Positions 24,784-36,437 of a DNA stretch of 64,000 nt are shown here, one piece after another. Both the position numbers and the translations under genes were made by a program. Source of the stretch: Pelecanus crispus. Taxonomy: Eukaryota > Chordata > Aves > Pelecaniformes > Pelecanidae. How positions within the stretch are numbered: the stretch's first letter is position 1; the number at the start of each line of letters is the position of its first letter. Where the stretch lies: positions 9,462,816 through 9,526,815 of the forward strand of contig NC_134659.1 in assembly GCF_030463565.1 (NCBI RefSeq), written 5' to 3'. Below the pieces are notes generated by a model, which worked only from the letters and a program-made list of their open reading frames with translations, did not search any database and was not told the DNA's origin.

Positions 24784-27700
24784 TCAGTCGAGGCCTTCTG
24801 GTTTTGCCATCTTCCCGTGGACCTGCACTCGATAAATGCAGGTGTACGCTGGGTTTCCCCAGTTGCTCTTCACGAGAAGTTTGACGTATGAAAAGGCTCT
24901 GGGGAGTGGCGCGTTCTGTGAAGAAAAGAGGGCAAAGGAAACCGGGGTGTTAAGAGCGACAGTGCAATCAGCGTATCTCCCCCTGCCAGCCCTGCTCCTG
25001 CTCAGCAACAAGCTGCTGAGAGTGGGTGGGAGCGGCTGTGGAAATCTGAGGCTCGCTGCTGGTACCGGGGCTGCTGGGGAGGCTGGGGACACGGGACGGG
25101 GAGGGCACCTGGCATCCTCTGCGTGCCGGCCCGGCTGGGGCTCAGCCTCCCTTCCCTCTGCCCCTTCCGTCTGCTGCTTGCTCTGTGCTGACAGAGAGGC
25201 CGGAGAGGCGCTCCTATGCGCGGGGCAGCTGTGTGCAACCCCACCAAGCTCCCGCTGTCTGCTCTGCCTGCTTTCCTCCTGTCCTCCTGGTAGGCGGGAG
25301 AGCACCGGGAGAGAAGGGGTGTGCTGTGCTGGGAGGAGAGGACACTGCCCAGCCTGCCAGCAGGCCGCAGGACGGAGCGACGGTGCTGCCTGACGCCTTT
25401 GGCCACCCGGCGTCCCTGTTTCTCCACGGCACGAAGACGTTGCTTGGGTGGAGTGGCCGCGTGTGCAGCTGGCTCCGCTGAAGGCAGTGGGTGCAGCCAG
25501 GGATCTCTCGGGACCCGTGCTCCCACGGGCCCGACCCTGCCCTTGCTATCCTTTTGCTACCGCCACCACCACGAGCTACTCAGCCCTCCCAACCCCGCCA
25601 GGTCTCTCTCGGCGGTGGTCCGGGCCGCTCTGCCCAGGGAGAAAGCATTCACGCTCTTCCTGCCACGGACTTGCAGGCAAACCTGTTTGGCGCGCTGGCA
25701 TCTTGCCCCCATGCGTGGACTGGACCGTACCTTCAGAGGGAAGGTCTGAATGGCCTCTTTTGCCACGTTGTACGTGAACGTCCCAAGGAGAGTTTCCTCT
25801 TCTCTGTCCGCATCCACTCCCTCAGGGGCAAAGCACAAGGAGAGCAGCTCAGACTCGTCCCGACAGAGAGGGAACGTAGGCGCTGGACCAGCCCTGTGAT
25901 CTACCCAGGCTCTGCTGGGCCTCTAGCAGTAGTCTAGCACTGGTTGTGGTGGAGCTCAGTCTCCGCCTTGAGTTTTGGTCAAGAACCCTGTGGTGCTTGG
26001 CCAGAACAAGTCTTAAGAGAGGGGTGAAGCCTCTAGAGCCCTTGAAGCGTCCCGCTAGAGCACTGCAGTGCTCAGGAGAGAGCAGGACACAAACCTCAGA
26101 GGATGCACGCAAGCAAGCAAGGCCCTGTCATGGCTTTCCCGCAGGGCCAGATCCCCGCCAGCAGCACCCAGCAGAGACTTACAAAGACAGCGACATCTCT
26201 GGGCGCGCTGGTGACGGTCCCAGAGGGGGAGACTTCTTTGGAGATGTGCTGCACAGTGACGGCAGTCAGGTGGACTCGTGCTGGCAACCTGATGACCACC
26301 TGGCCCTGATGTCCTTGTAAAGGCCAGCAGTTTCCTGGGGAAACATCTGGCTGCAACCAGAACGCGAGAGCAATGAAGTGTGAGAGAGCGTTGGGGCCAA
26401 CACAACTGCCCACGTAGCTTGAAGCGCAGGCGCCGGTGTGTCTGTGGGGTCTATGTCAGCTTGAAAAGAAGGCGCGTGTGAGGAAATGGGCAGAAGCAGG
26501 CGGCCTTCTTCCCTGCCTGACAAAGGGGGCTCTCAGCATTAGGGAGCAGAGGAGAATACCGCTTATGACACCATTCTGGTCAGGGCCCAGCAGAAAGACG
26601 TCTCTGCCCAGTGGCTCTGCAGGGCACCGCCCACCTCCCGCCTCCCACCCCCGAAAAGGCGCTGTTAGGGATGAGTGTGGAAACGGGGTCACCAGGGAGA
26701 AGGTCTTTCACCCAGCTGTGGCAGAGGACTGTGGGCGAGATGCAGCAGTTCAGCTCCGTTCCCCTCCTGAGGGGAACGACTGATTGCTAGCAAGCCCAGC
26801 CCTGCGTTAGAGCTTTGGTTTCCGGAACCTGATCAACACTGTGGGCTTGAGCAGTACCGCTGGACTGAGGGGAAAGCCCCTGAGGTGAGTCCCCAGCTTC
26901 ACAGGAAGGAAGGAAACCTTCCCCGATGATTTCTGCTACGATACCTGCAGAATAGTATCAGGAGGGTTGGCAGCGCAAAAGAACCGTAAAACCCTCCAGC
27001 CCCAAATCTCCTTGCAGTCGTAGGTCTCGGAAGTTCTCTGCGTGTCGACGGTGGCACCTGTAAGGAAGGGAGAGCAGGTGAGTGCACGAGGCCACAGGCT
27101 AGGAGGACTTGGTGCGCAGAGAGTATTTCTGACGCTGCCGGCCAGCTCCGCGTCTCTCAGTCCTCTCCTCATCGCCACGCTGGTGGGGGTGCGCAGCTGC
27201 GCACAAGAATGGCGGCAGCCACGTGCCCGGTGACTGCTTCTCTCACGGCGCCACGAAGAGAAGGTCTGAGGGTGCTGGGAGACAGCAGACACCCATGTGA
27301 ATGACAGCAGACCAAAGCTGAGGGCTTGCTGTATGGGCAGCAAAGGACGGCCCAGCCGTTCCCTTTTCCAGTGCAGTGGAGAGGAAGAGAGCCCCTCCAT
27401 CAGCACAGGGACACGTGCGGGGCCAGCGCCAGAGGCACCCGTGTGGAGGCCGAGGGCAGGACTGGGAGGGAGTCTGAGGGAACCACTCTGCCACAGCCTT
27501 GCTCTTGGACCCCATGAAGCACTCAAGCTCCCCCACTTTGGGGAGCAGCGCCTGGAGCACAGGCTCCTTTTGGGGAGTGCTACAGACAAGCGCAGGGCAA
27601 GGAGTTGGGGCTGCTTGTGTCCATACCAGAGCTTTTCAGGGCCCAGTCAGACATCTCAATGTAGACTTCCGAAGGCGTCTTGGGTGCTGCCTGGATCACT

Positions 27701-30546
27701 TCCTGAACTTTCTGGGAACGCCATAAACGAACACAGACAAGGACCACATCAGCGGGCAGTTCAGCGTGGCTACGAGCACCCGCAGCGGCAGAGCGTCAGT
27801 GTGTCAGAAATGCAAGGCAAGCCTTGTCCACACTGCTGCAAGACTCTCTGCTGCTGACGTGAGCTGCGAGGCCTGAGGAACGGTATCTGTGCCATGGCCC
27901 CGAGGTACGTTGACAAGGGTCCCCACACCCTCGTCCCCGCCCTCCACGCTCTCCAGGTCAGCTGGGAGATGGGCTCAGGCCATGCAAGCGGCGGCTGGCT
28001 CCGTGAGCATGCCCGGGTCTCACCGCCGCCTCGGGAGCCCGGCCAGAGGTGCTGGTGTGCCAAGGGAAGGCTGTCGGGAGCCCTCTGCTGCCTGAAGCGG
28101 CGCGGTTAAACTGGGGCCGGAGAAGGGCCGGTGCAGCGCAGAAGCTCACCCAGCAAGCCCCTGGGGCAAAGGCTGGGTTGCTGCAGTCAGCAGTCTGACC
28201 CCACCAACAACCCCAAGGAGTGCTTTCTCAGGGGTACTGCCCAGCCAGGCCTCCTTCCTCAAAATGCAGGATCACCTTCTTCACACCGCTGATCTCTGCC
28301 CTCAGCTGGGCCACCTCCTCCAGCAGAAGCTGCAGCTTTTGCTTTTCCTCCGCAAAGACAGCGCGTGAGTTCCTGCAAGACCGGAAAGCAGATCTTGTCA
28401 GAGAGCGGCCCATCCCCTCTGTGGAGCGTCTGAGTTCAGCAAGGAGGAAAGACACACGTGCCTTCCCTGCTTTGCGAGTGCTTCCCTTCCACATGAGGTT
28501 AAGCAAAAGGCAAAGGCAGGAGGGAAGTACGGGAGCCCTGGCTGTTAGGAAAATGAGTGCAGGTAACATGAGGTCGGCTGATGCTTCTGCACAGAACCAA
28601 TTCGAGCTCAGGAAACTTCTCTTACCGCAGGGTCCTCAGGTCTGCTGCAGGCACACGCGGCAGCTCCTGAGAGGGAAAAACGCTTCGTTAGAGCATCTAC
28701 TACCAGCGCCTCTGGGGCTTCCCGGGAGAGGCTTCCCTAGGAAGAGACGGCACAAGCTGCTGCCTCTCTGGGCCACCCTGCGTGGCAGCAGAAGAGCCCA
28801 CGGTTTATCCAGCCACTGTCAGCAACGCTCCGTTGCATGAGGTGACTGTGCTACAAGAATCACTGACCTCTATCAGTGCCTTTGCCTGCATTGTCCACGC
28901 TGGCAGTGAGGTCCCGCAGTAAACAGCAGCTGCAATTCACATCAGCAAGAGACAGTTATTTTCCTGGAGCTGCTAGTGATCCCTGCGGTCGCGTTGTCTC
29001 CTCCGTGTTGCCTTGGGGGTGGGGCAGCAGGTTAGCTGAGGCGGTGGGGAATGTGGGGTGGCAGAGAGAGGACGCGCCTCTGGCCGGGAGCCATCAGGCC
29101 AGGTTTGAGGGGACTGCGCAGCCGTGATCCTCAGGTGTGCTCAGGTGTGCACACCTGGTAGTCCAAAAGCCAGTCCCCGTCAAGGACATCCTCAGGAAGA
29201 AGCAGTTGGGCCGTGGGAGTTGCCACACATACTGGCCCAAAAGGAAAGCTGGCCAGCTGAAAGCTGGCATCCAGCACAGCCAGGCTGTTGCTCTCGGGTG
29301 TTTGCCCATGAAAACTCACCAAGAGCCACTGGGAGCAACAGGAAGAAGACTTTCAAGAACCTCTTCTTCTGCAGGGCCATCTTTTGCCTGGAAAAGAGGG
29401 AGTCCTGTGGCTGTCAATGATCCAAGTCTTGGGCAAACCCCTTCAGCGGTGGATTTCCCTTTTCAGGCCAAAAAGCCGCTGTTGTGGAAGCCTGCTGCTG
29501 ACAGAGAGCTGACAGAGCGGCGCCCAGGAGGAACACAATTTCTGTCCACACCGTTCAACACTGACGGCAGATCTTCCCCAAAGGAAGGGCTCCAGGAGCA
29601 CCTTCTGAAAGGGAATGAAAATAATCCAGGGAAGTAAAGAGGCCGAGCAAATGAAGACAGCTTTTCAGCAGTCTTTCTGGTGTGGACCTTACTCAGGCCT
29701 GTTCTCACTTGTGATCACACAGATCTCTCTTAGGGGTGTTTTTCCGTACAGCTGGGAAGCGCAGGAGCCTTGTCTGCCTTTCCTCCCAGAGCCCTCCCAG
29801 ACCTGTGCGGTCTCTTGCCAGAGCTGGGGAAAACCCTTCCCCTGTGGAGGCTTGCCTCTGCACCTGAGTGTCTGGCTACGCGGCAGTTTGTCCTACCGTA
29901 GCCAAGGTTTGGGGCTGCGGCAAATGCGTGGGAGTGCGACTGCCAAGGGGCTCTGCTCTTGGGTCTCCCTGAGAACGGCCACAGCCCGACCAGCGCCCGA
30001 GCTTCGGCACCCGCGTGGGAGCCCTGGGCTGCTGGCTGGGGAATACCCTCTGCTCTCCCTTCTCCTTGCACTGGCCCTCAGACATCCCCTTTCTCCGCCC
30101 CCCCGTCCACAGCAGCAACATGTAGTACGTACACGGCGAAGATGCACGTGCTCAGCAGATGTCTCCATGGGGAGACAAGGGCACCTGCTGGATGGCAAGT
30201 AAGGCGGAAGACCGTCCCTGGGCAAAGAAACCAGAGAAAAGTTAGGCCTGTCTCTTGAGGTCTCTTCTCTAGGATGCCCAGCCACGCGTGTTTCAGCCCC
30301 CTGCGGGGAGGCGGGCACCCAGTCCTACACACTCCCCCCCTGGGCCAAAGAGCAGGGCAGCCTGCACTTCTCCTGCCACTTGCGACATTTGGCCAGAGCT
30401 CTAGCACAGCGCAGCTCTCCAAGTTCACCCCGGAGGACTTCACAGCACGCAGCAGTGCTGAGCTTACTTGCAATTTCTGTGGCCTTGTCGCGCCACCTGG
30501 CAGGGCCTTGAGTGGCTGAGCTGGGAGTTGACATCACCAGCTCCAT
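24784..30546 (-). CDS. SUN-domain protein, array copy 3
   Basis: Exons in coding order are 30468-30546, 30148-30217, 29320-29387, 28868-28929, 28626-28666, 28276-28372, 27627-27711, 26945-27057, 26183-26350, 25731-25820 and 24784-24915. The predicted protein is identical to copy 2. The only exon difference I noticed is a silent G-to-A-type change in exon 2 near 30189. Splice sites and frame are intact. Confidence 0.82.
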
Positions 30547-31829
30547 CTCCACGCAGAGATTCCTGTGGGAGGACAAAGACAAATGCCGGTTGCGCACCGA
30601 ACCCACACCGCGGGAGCGAAGGCGGGCAGGAGTAGCCTGAGCAGAGGCCCTCGCCAGAGGACGGGCCGTCCCAGCAGCAGCGAGAGAGGGCAGCACAGCT
30701 GGGCTGCTTCCAGCGGTCCCCCCGCTCTCCTTTCCCCATCCTTTGCTTTAGAGGCCTGCAGTGGGAGAAGAGGAAGCAAGCTGGCAGCAGCAGTCCCCCG
30801 CCTTGGGAAGCCCACCCGGCAGCACAGCCCGATTCTCACCCCGTCTCTTGCCTGCTCCCTGGCCCCTGGCACCAACCTGCCCCTCGGCAGACACCTCTGA
30901 GTAGCCGTGTGGGGAGGGGGCACAGGCTGCTGTCCCCCACCGTTGGGCCCCCCACCTCTTCCCTGGGCGCTGGCGGTCTCCCGCCCCCTCTCCTCCCCAA
31001 CACAGCTGCCCCCCTCAGCCAGGCAGGACCACGCCTCAACGTCCCCGAGCAGGCCGGTGCCAGGTCCTCCCTCTTGCTTGGCCTCCGCGTGCAGCAGAAT
31101 CTCCCCGTGCAGCAGGGCTGGGCTCTGACCCCTGCAGCACAAGGCTACCGCCTCCCCAGACGCCCCTGCTGCACGCTGGCTCTTGGCCGGGAGAGTGAGC
31201 CAGGCTTTCAGTCGAGACCCATCGCCACGCCAGGGGGGGCTTCGCGAGCCACGGGGCTCTTCTTCAGAAAACCTCCGCCAGCTTCCCCATGCTGCTCCGC
31301 ACCCCACTGCCCGTGTTAGGCCACATCTGTGCTACCACCCCAACCTGACGCCCCGGGCAGGAGCAGCCCGTGTCGTACCTACTCGTCTGGCAGCGGCTGG
31401 GCCCCGCTGCCTCCCCTGCCGGCTGTTGGTTGGCCCTGCTCCCCACGGAGCCTTTGGAGGCCCCTTGGCGTCTTCTCCGGGGGGACCTTCCCCTCGCCAT
31501 CTCTGGGCAAAGGCAGGCTGCCCGCTCGGCTCTTCCCCTCAGCCCCAGCAGCGTGGCCTGCCCAGGCGCAAACAGCTCCGGCAGCAGCCCCACGCCGCCC
31601 CGCAGCAGGAGCTGTCCTGCCCAGGGCAACAGCCACACGGCGACTGTGGGCTCCTTCCCCGTGCGCCACAGGGCTGTGCGGGTGGCCAGCTCTGAGCTCA
31701 CAGTGGCGGCTCTGACGTCACACTGGGGCTCCCCAGGGCTGAGCAGGGCGAGGAGACCCTGTGGGCTCCCCTGGGGCAACACGGCTGCCACCGTCCTGGG
31801 CACGAACCCTGCCACGCTCCCTTGTGTGC

Positions 31830-32426
31830 TGGTTTTGGCTGCAGTAGAGTTAATTTTCTTCATAGCAGCTAGTATGGGGCTGTGTTTTGGATTTGTGCTG
31901 AAAACAGCGTTGAAAATGCAGAGATGTTTTCATTATTGCTGAGCAGTGCTTATAGAGTGCCAAGGCCTTTTCTGCTTCTCACCCCACCCCACCCCACCAG
32001 CGAGTAGGCTGGAGGTACACAAGAAGTTGGGAGGGGACACAGCTGGGATAGCTGACCCCAGCTGACCAAAGGGGTGTTCCGTACCACATGACGTCACGCT
32101 CAGCAGATAAGGCTGGGGGAAGAAGAAGGAAGGGGGGCACGTTCAGAGTTAGGGCGTTTTGTCTTCCCAAGTAACCGTTACACACGCTGGAGAGCCCTGC
32201 TTTCCTGGAGATGGCTGAACACCGGCCTGCTGATGGGAAGTAGTGAATAAATTCCTTGTTTTGCCTTGCTTGCGTGCACAGCTTTTGCTTTACTTATTAA
32301 ACCGCCTTTATCTCAACCCACGAGCTTTCTCACTTTTCCAATTCTCTCCCCCATCCCACCGGGGGCGGGGAGTGAGCGAGCGGGCTGCGCGGTGCTTAGC
32401 TGCCGGGCTGGGGTCAAACCACGACA
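31830..32426 (+). mobile_element. ERV LTR, plus orientation, unit 3
   Basis: Solo-type LTR of 597 bp with TG...CA ends; it has the longer GCGGG form near 32383, as in unit 1. Confidence 0.8.
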
Positions 32427-33038
32427 CCGTGCCAGGCGGCTGCCTGGCCTGGCCTGCCGGGCAGGGTTCCAGCTCTCCTGGGCATGCCCAGGAAACCAGA
32501 AAAGGTGCTGGAAAGGGGGCTTTGCTCTCGCTCCATGGGACAGCTGCTTCCGGCAGCGTTTCTCCTCTCGGAACCGTTTTGTACGCCAAGAAGAAAAAAC
32601 CCAGTAGGGCCAGATGTGCTGTCAGGGGCCCAGCAATACGTCTGTTAACACAAGGACCATTTTTTTTTTTTTTCCCCTCACCCTTGCTGATTCTGCCTTG
32701 ACTTCCCTCGTTTGAAATAGGAGTGTGCTCCTTCCTTGTCTTGCAGTGGCCTGGAGAGCCCAGGAGGGTCCCTGCACGGGGGCACAGGCTGCGCTGAGGG
32801 CACTGGGCAGCATGGCCCGTACCAGGGTCCCAACATGGCAGCACGGGGACACAGGGCGTATGGCGCACAGCCCCGCCATGGCCCACCTCACTGGCCAGTG
32901 GCAGCCCCACACCCGTGCAGGGCCAAGCTGTGCTGGGGCGGTGCGGGGCTCCAGCTACTCAGCCATGCCACCCGCTTTCGCAGGGGAGCACAAGGTGCCC
33001 GTTTCCCCACGGGCAGCCCAGGCCTGCCCGCACCCCTG

Positions 33039-34294
33039 TCCTCTTTGAGTTGCTGGAACTCCCCGGACAGCTTTTTGGACAGTTTTTCCACAGCCGAGAC
33101 GCAGGTCCGTAGGGCGGAAGAGAGACCTTCTTTGTATTGCCGGAGTTGGCCAGCCAATTCATCCACCGGTGGTTCCTCTCCGTCTTTCCAGGTCATTGCT
33201 GCCAAGGAGTTTGCATGCAACGATGGTGCGCTCCATACAAACTTCCGCCGTATGGGTCGTGTGCACCTGACTTCATCTGGATCTTTGGATAACTGCTCGT
33301 TGTTCAGGTCATCATAAACCAGCTCCAGCGTGGCTAATTCCCTCAGGTACTGGGTACCTCTCTCCACGGCGGTCCACTTGCCTGGGTGACATAGAACGTC
33401 CTCCTGGCGTAGCCGCCGGGCCTATTGTTTTGTCATCAGATCCAGAGAGCTTCTCTTCCCCTTGAGGGTTCTGAATAGTGCTGAACAGGGCTCGGCAGGC
33501 ATGGGCCAGGCCCCAGCACAGTGACTGCAGTGATTTGCACTGGACACACACAGTCCAGTGTCTCTCTGGAGCTGCCAGCGTGACAACATACTTCTTCCAA
33601 ATGCTTGACTAGTTTGTCAGGATTCTGCGCTTGTTCAGAGGTGAAGTTCCAAGACGCTGGAGGTGCCCACTGTCCTAGGTACTTGCCCATGCTATCCCAC
33701 ATACCCTGCCACTCATACCTACCCAGCCTTGGGGCAGATCGCTGCATGATATTCTTAAATTGCTTATTAACCTTAGACAAAACCGAAACAATATTCCCAA
33801 GAAATACCAGTAGAAATACCTTAATTACCCAAGGATGCTCAAGATACTGAAAAGTTATTGTAATGAAGGAGGAACCACAGAAGAAGGTGGCGAAGGTGCC
33901 ATTCTCTATTTGCTCCACAGAAAACCTCTCAGAGGAAGCGGTATAACTGCTAATTGTCTCTATGAGGCGGTACCGGAAGTACAGTAATGGCTTCAGTACA
34001 AAAACCCAAAGACCAGATTAAGCGCCAGGCCGGTGTTTTAATAACAAATCTACCAGGCCAAACATCGCTAATCACTGCAGAGCACAGCAAACTGCAAAAC
34101 TCAACACCAGTCTTTAATTTAACATGTACAGCGAAAAAAAGGAGCATGGTGCAGATCAGATAAACTAATACCGAGACCAGATGAATCAATATTGTGACCG
34201 GCAACTGTTAACAGATACACATTCCTTAATGCGCGCTGGTTAATCTGTTATTATCTCAAGCCGTTCGTGCCCCACGTTGGGCGCCAAAAAGGAC
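33039..34294 (-). pseudogene. ERV internal remnant, unit 3
   Basis: This copy holds the primer-binding site, leader and gag-like frames (33950-34204, 33436-33918, 32888-33367) on the minus strand. A one-base deletion near 33018, shared with unit 4, lies just beyond its truncated end and extends the last open frame into unrelated sequence. Confidence 0.72.
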
Positions 34295-34847
34295 TGTCGT
34301 GGTTTAGCCCCAGCCAGCAACCTGGAACCACACAGCCGCTCGCTCACTGCCCCCCGGTGGGATGGGGGAGAGAATCCAAAGAGTAAAAGGGAGAAAACTC
34401 ATGGGCTGAGATAAGAACAGCTTAATAACTGAAATAAAATAAAGTGAAATAATAACAACCACAACAACAATAAAAAGCATATACAAAGCAAGTGATGCAC
34501 AAGGCGATTGCTCACCACCCACCGACCGGTGCCCAGCCAGGCCCCGAGCAGTGGTCACTGCCCCCCCCCCCGGCCAACTTCCCCCCGCTTCCATACTGAG
34601 CATGGCGTCATATGGTATGGAATATCCCTTTGGCCAGTTTGGGTCGGCTGTCCTGGCTGTGCTCCCTCCCAGCTTCTTGTGCACCTGGCAGAGCACGGGA
34701 AGCTGAAAAGTCCTTGACTTAGTGTAAGCACGACTTAGCAGCAACTCAAACATCAGCGCGTTACCAGCGTTATTGTCATACTAAATCCGCCACACAGCAC
34801 TACACCAGCTACTAGGAAGAACATTAACTCTATCGCAGTCGAAACCA
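34295..34847 (-). mobile_element. ERV 5' LTR, minus orientation, unit 3
   Basis: It is 553 bp long with TG...CA ends. The C-run near 34561-34572 is one or two bases longer than in the other units, which accounts for the 1-bp length difference of this unit. Confidence 0.8.
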
Positions 34848-35796
34848 GGAGGGTGCAGGAGGGCCCTGGCTGCAAAGGCTGCCCGGGGGGCTTGCGGCGG
34901 GCTGGGCGGCTCTCGCACTCGTGGGGCAGGGCGGTATTTGGGCGTGATGCTCTGGGTAGGAACGGGCCTGTGGGCAGCTGCCCAGGGCCACCGTGCCCCC
35001 TCCTCCTCAGCAAGATGCCCGAGAGACCACAACAGCTCCTCCAGGCTCACCCAGAGACCCCAGTGGCTTCTTTGGGATGAGCCAGGAACCCTGCTAACCC
35101 CGCATGAGAACCCCCAGAGCATCCTGGGACGCCCGCTCACCAGCCCCATCTCTCAGGAACCCCTTGGCATCCTCCAGCAACCCCCAGGGAATGCTCCTGC
35201 TACCCTGACCCCCTCCCAATACTACATGCTGTTAGACAGCTGCCAGGAGCACGGCGTTCTAACCCTCCCCATCCCTGGAATCCTTTGGACGAGCTTTCCA
35301 AGTGGACAGCGAGACTGGCTGCCCGGCGTGTCCTTCATGGAGAAGGCGCTACCCCCCAGGACACGATGCCCATATGATAGCAACAGCAGGAGGGAAAACC
35401 CAAGTGTTGCAAAACGCAGCGCCTGGGGGACCCAAGAGCCTAGCCCTAGTGTTAGATGGTGTAGCCCATGACGAGAACACCCCAAGGGCTGCAGAACCGG
35501 ACAGCCTCTCTGGGAACCCGAGAGACGGTGGTCTGTCAAAAGGAAAGACGGGTCAGGGTCATCCAAATGCCACAGAGAGGTCAGAATTACAAGGGGCGAA
35601 ACGCTCGGAAATTCCCCATCGACACTCATCCACGTGACACAAAAGGACCCCCGAAAGAGAGTAGCGGAATCTAGAGCGGGGACGTTCATGGGCTGAGGAA
35701 TGGGGTTTCCGTCAGGCCAGTCAGACAGGCTCCCCACACCCGTTTTACAGAAACTGTGGGTTAACTGACAAACCGACAGCCTGGATGCTGCAAAGG

Positions 35797-36217
35797 TGCT
35801 AGGCCAAATTGTTCCGTCTGCTCCTGCGGCCCCACTATCGGGAAAGCAAGGGAGGAGCTCCCCAGCCCCGGCCCTGGGACCCCGGAGAGCTGTCCCAAGG
35901 CTTGTTGCTCGCCCCACCACCCGCGCCCGCAGGCTGCCCGGTGCCATGGCCGCGGGGCCAGAGAAGGGCGCTGCAGTGGCTGGCGGGGGGCCCTGCCTGT
36001 CAGCGCCTGGCGGGCGCCATTGGCTGAGAGGCCGGCAAGACGGTGGGCGGGCGGGCCCCCGCGCGAGCTCCTGCAGAGCCTGCTCTGGGGGCGGGTGGCA
36101 GTCTCCCTGTCCTAAAGTGAAGCCGGGCCCTTCTGCCTGCCCTAGGCCGGTGCCGCTTGCGGAGCCTCCCGGGGCTGCGGGAGAAGGAGCGGTGCCAGGC
36201 CGGGCCTCTCCGCTCTA
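35797..36217 (-). promoter_or_regulatory. CpG-island candidate promoter, unit 3
   Basis: Copy of the GC-rich segment at 12490-12910, with the minus-strand CCAAT box at about 36017-36027, upstream of SUN copy 3. Confidence 0.5.
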
Positions 36218-36437
36218 GACTAAATCTTAGGAATGCTTAATAGCTTCCTCATTTTTGAGAAAATAATGAGTAGATGTTCTAACGTTTTCCACACGCTCCT
36301 GCCCACCCCCAGTGGACCTTCTTGCGCACCCCACTTTGGAGACAAAGCTTCTACACCGATCTGAATTGCCACGTCCTTTTTTATTTTTTCCCCTTTTTCT
36401 TCTTTGTCGTGTTTGTCCTCCTTTTTGTTCTCTCGTT

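Larger units (their letters stand above)
24615..36268. repeat. Array unit 3 (11654 bp)
   Basis: This full unit shares the intron variants near 27777-27914 with unit 2, and a one-base deletion near 33018 plus a G at about 34768 with unit 4. It therefore looks like a mosaic of its neighbours. Confidence 0.9.
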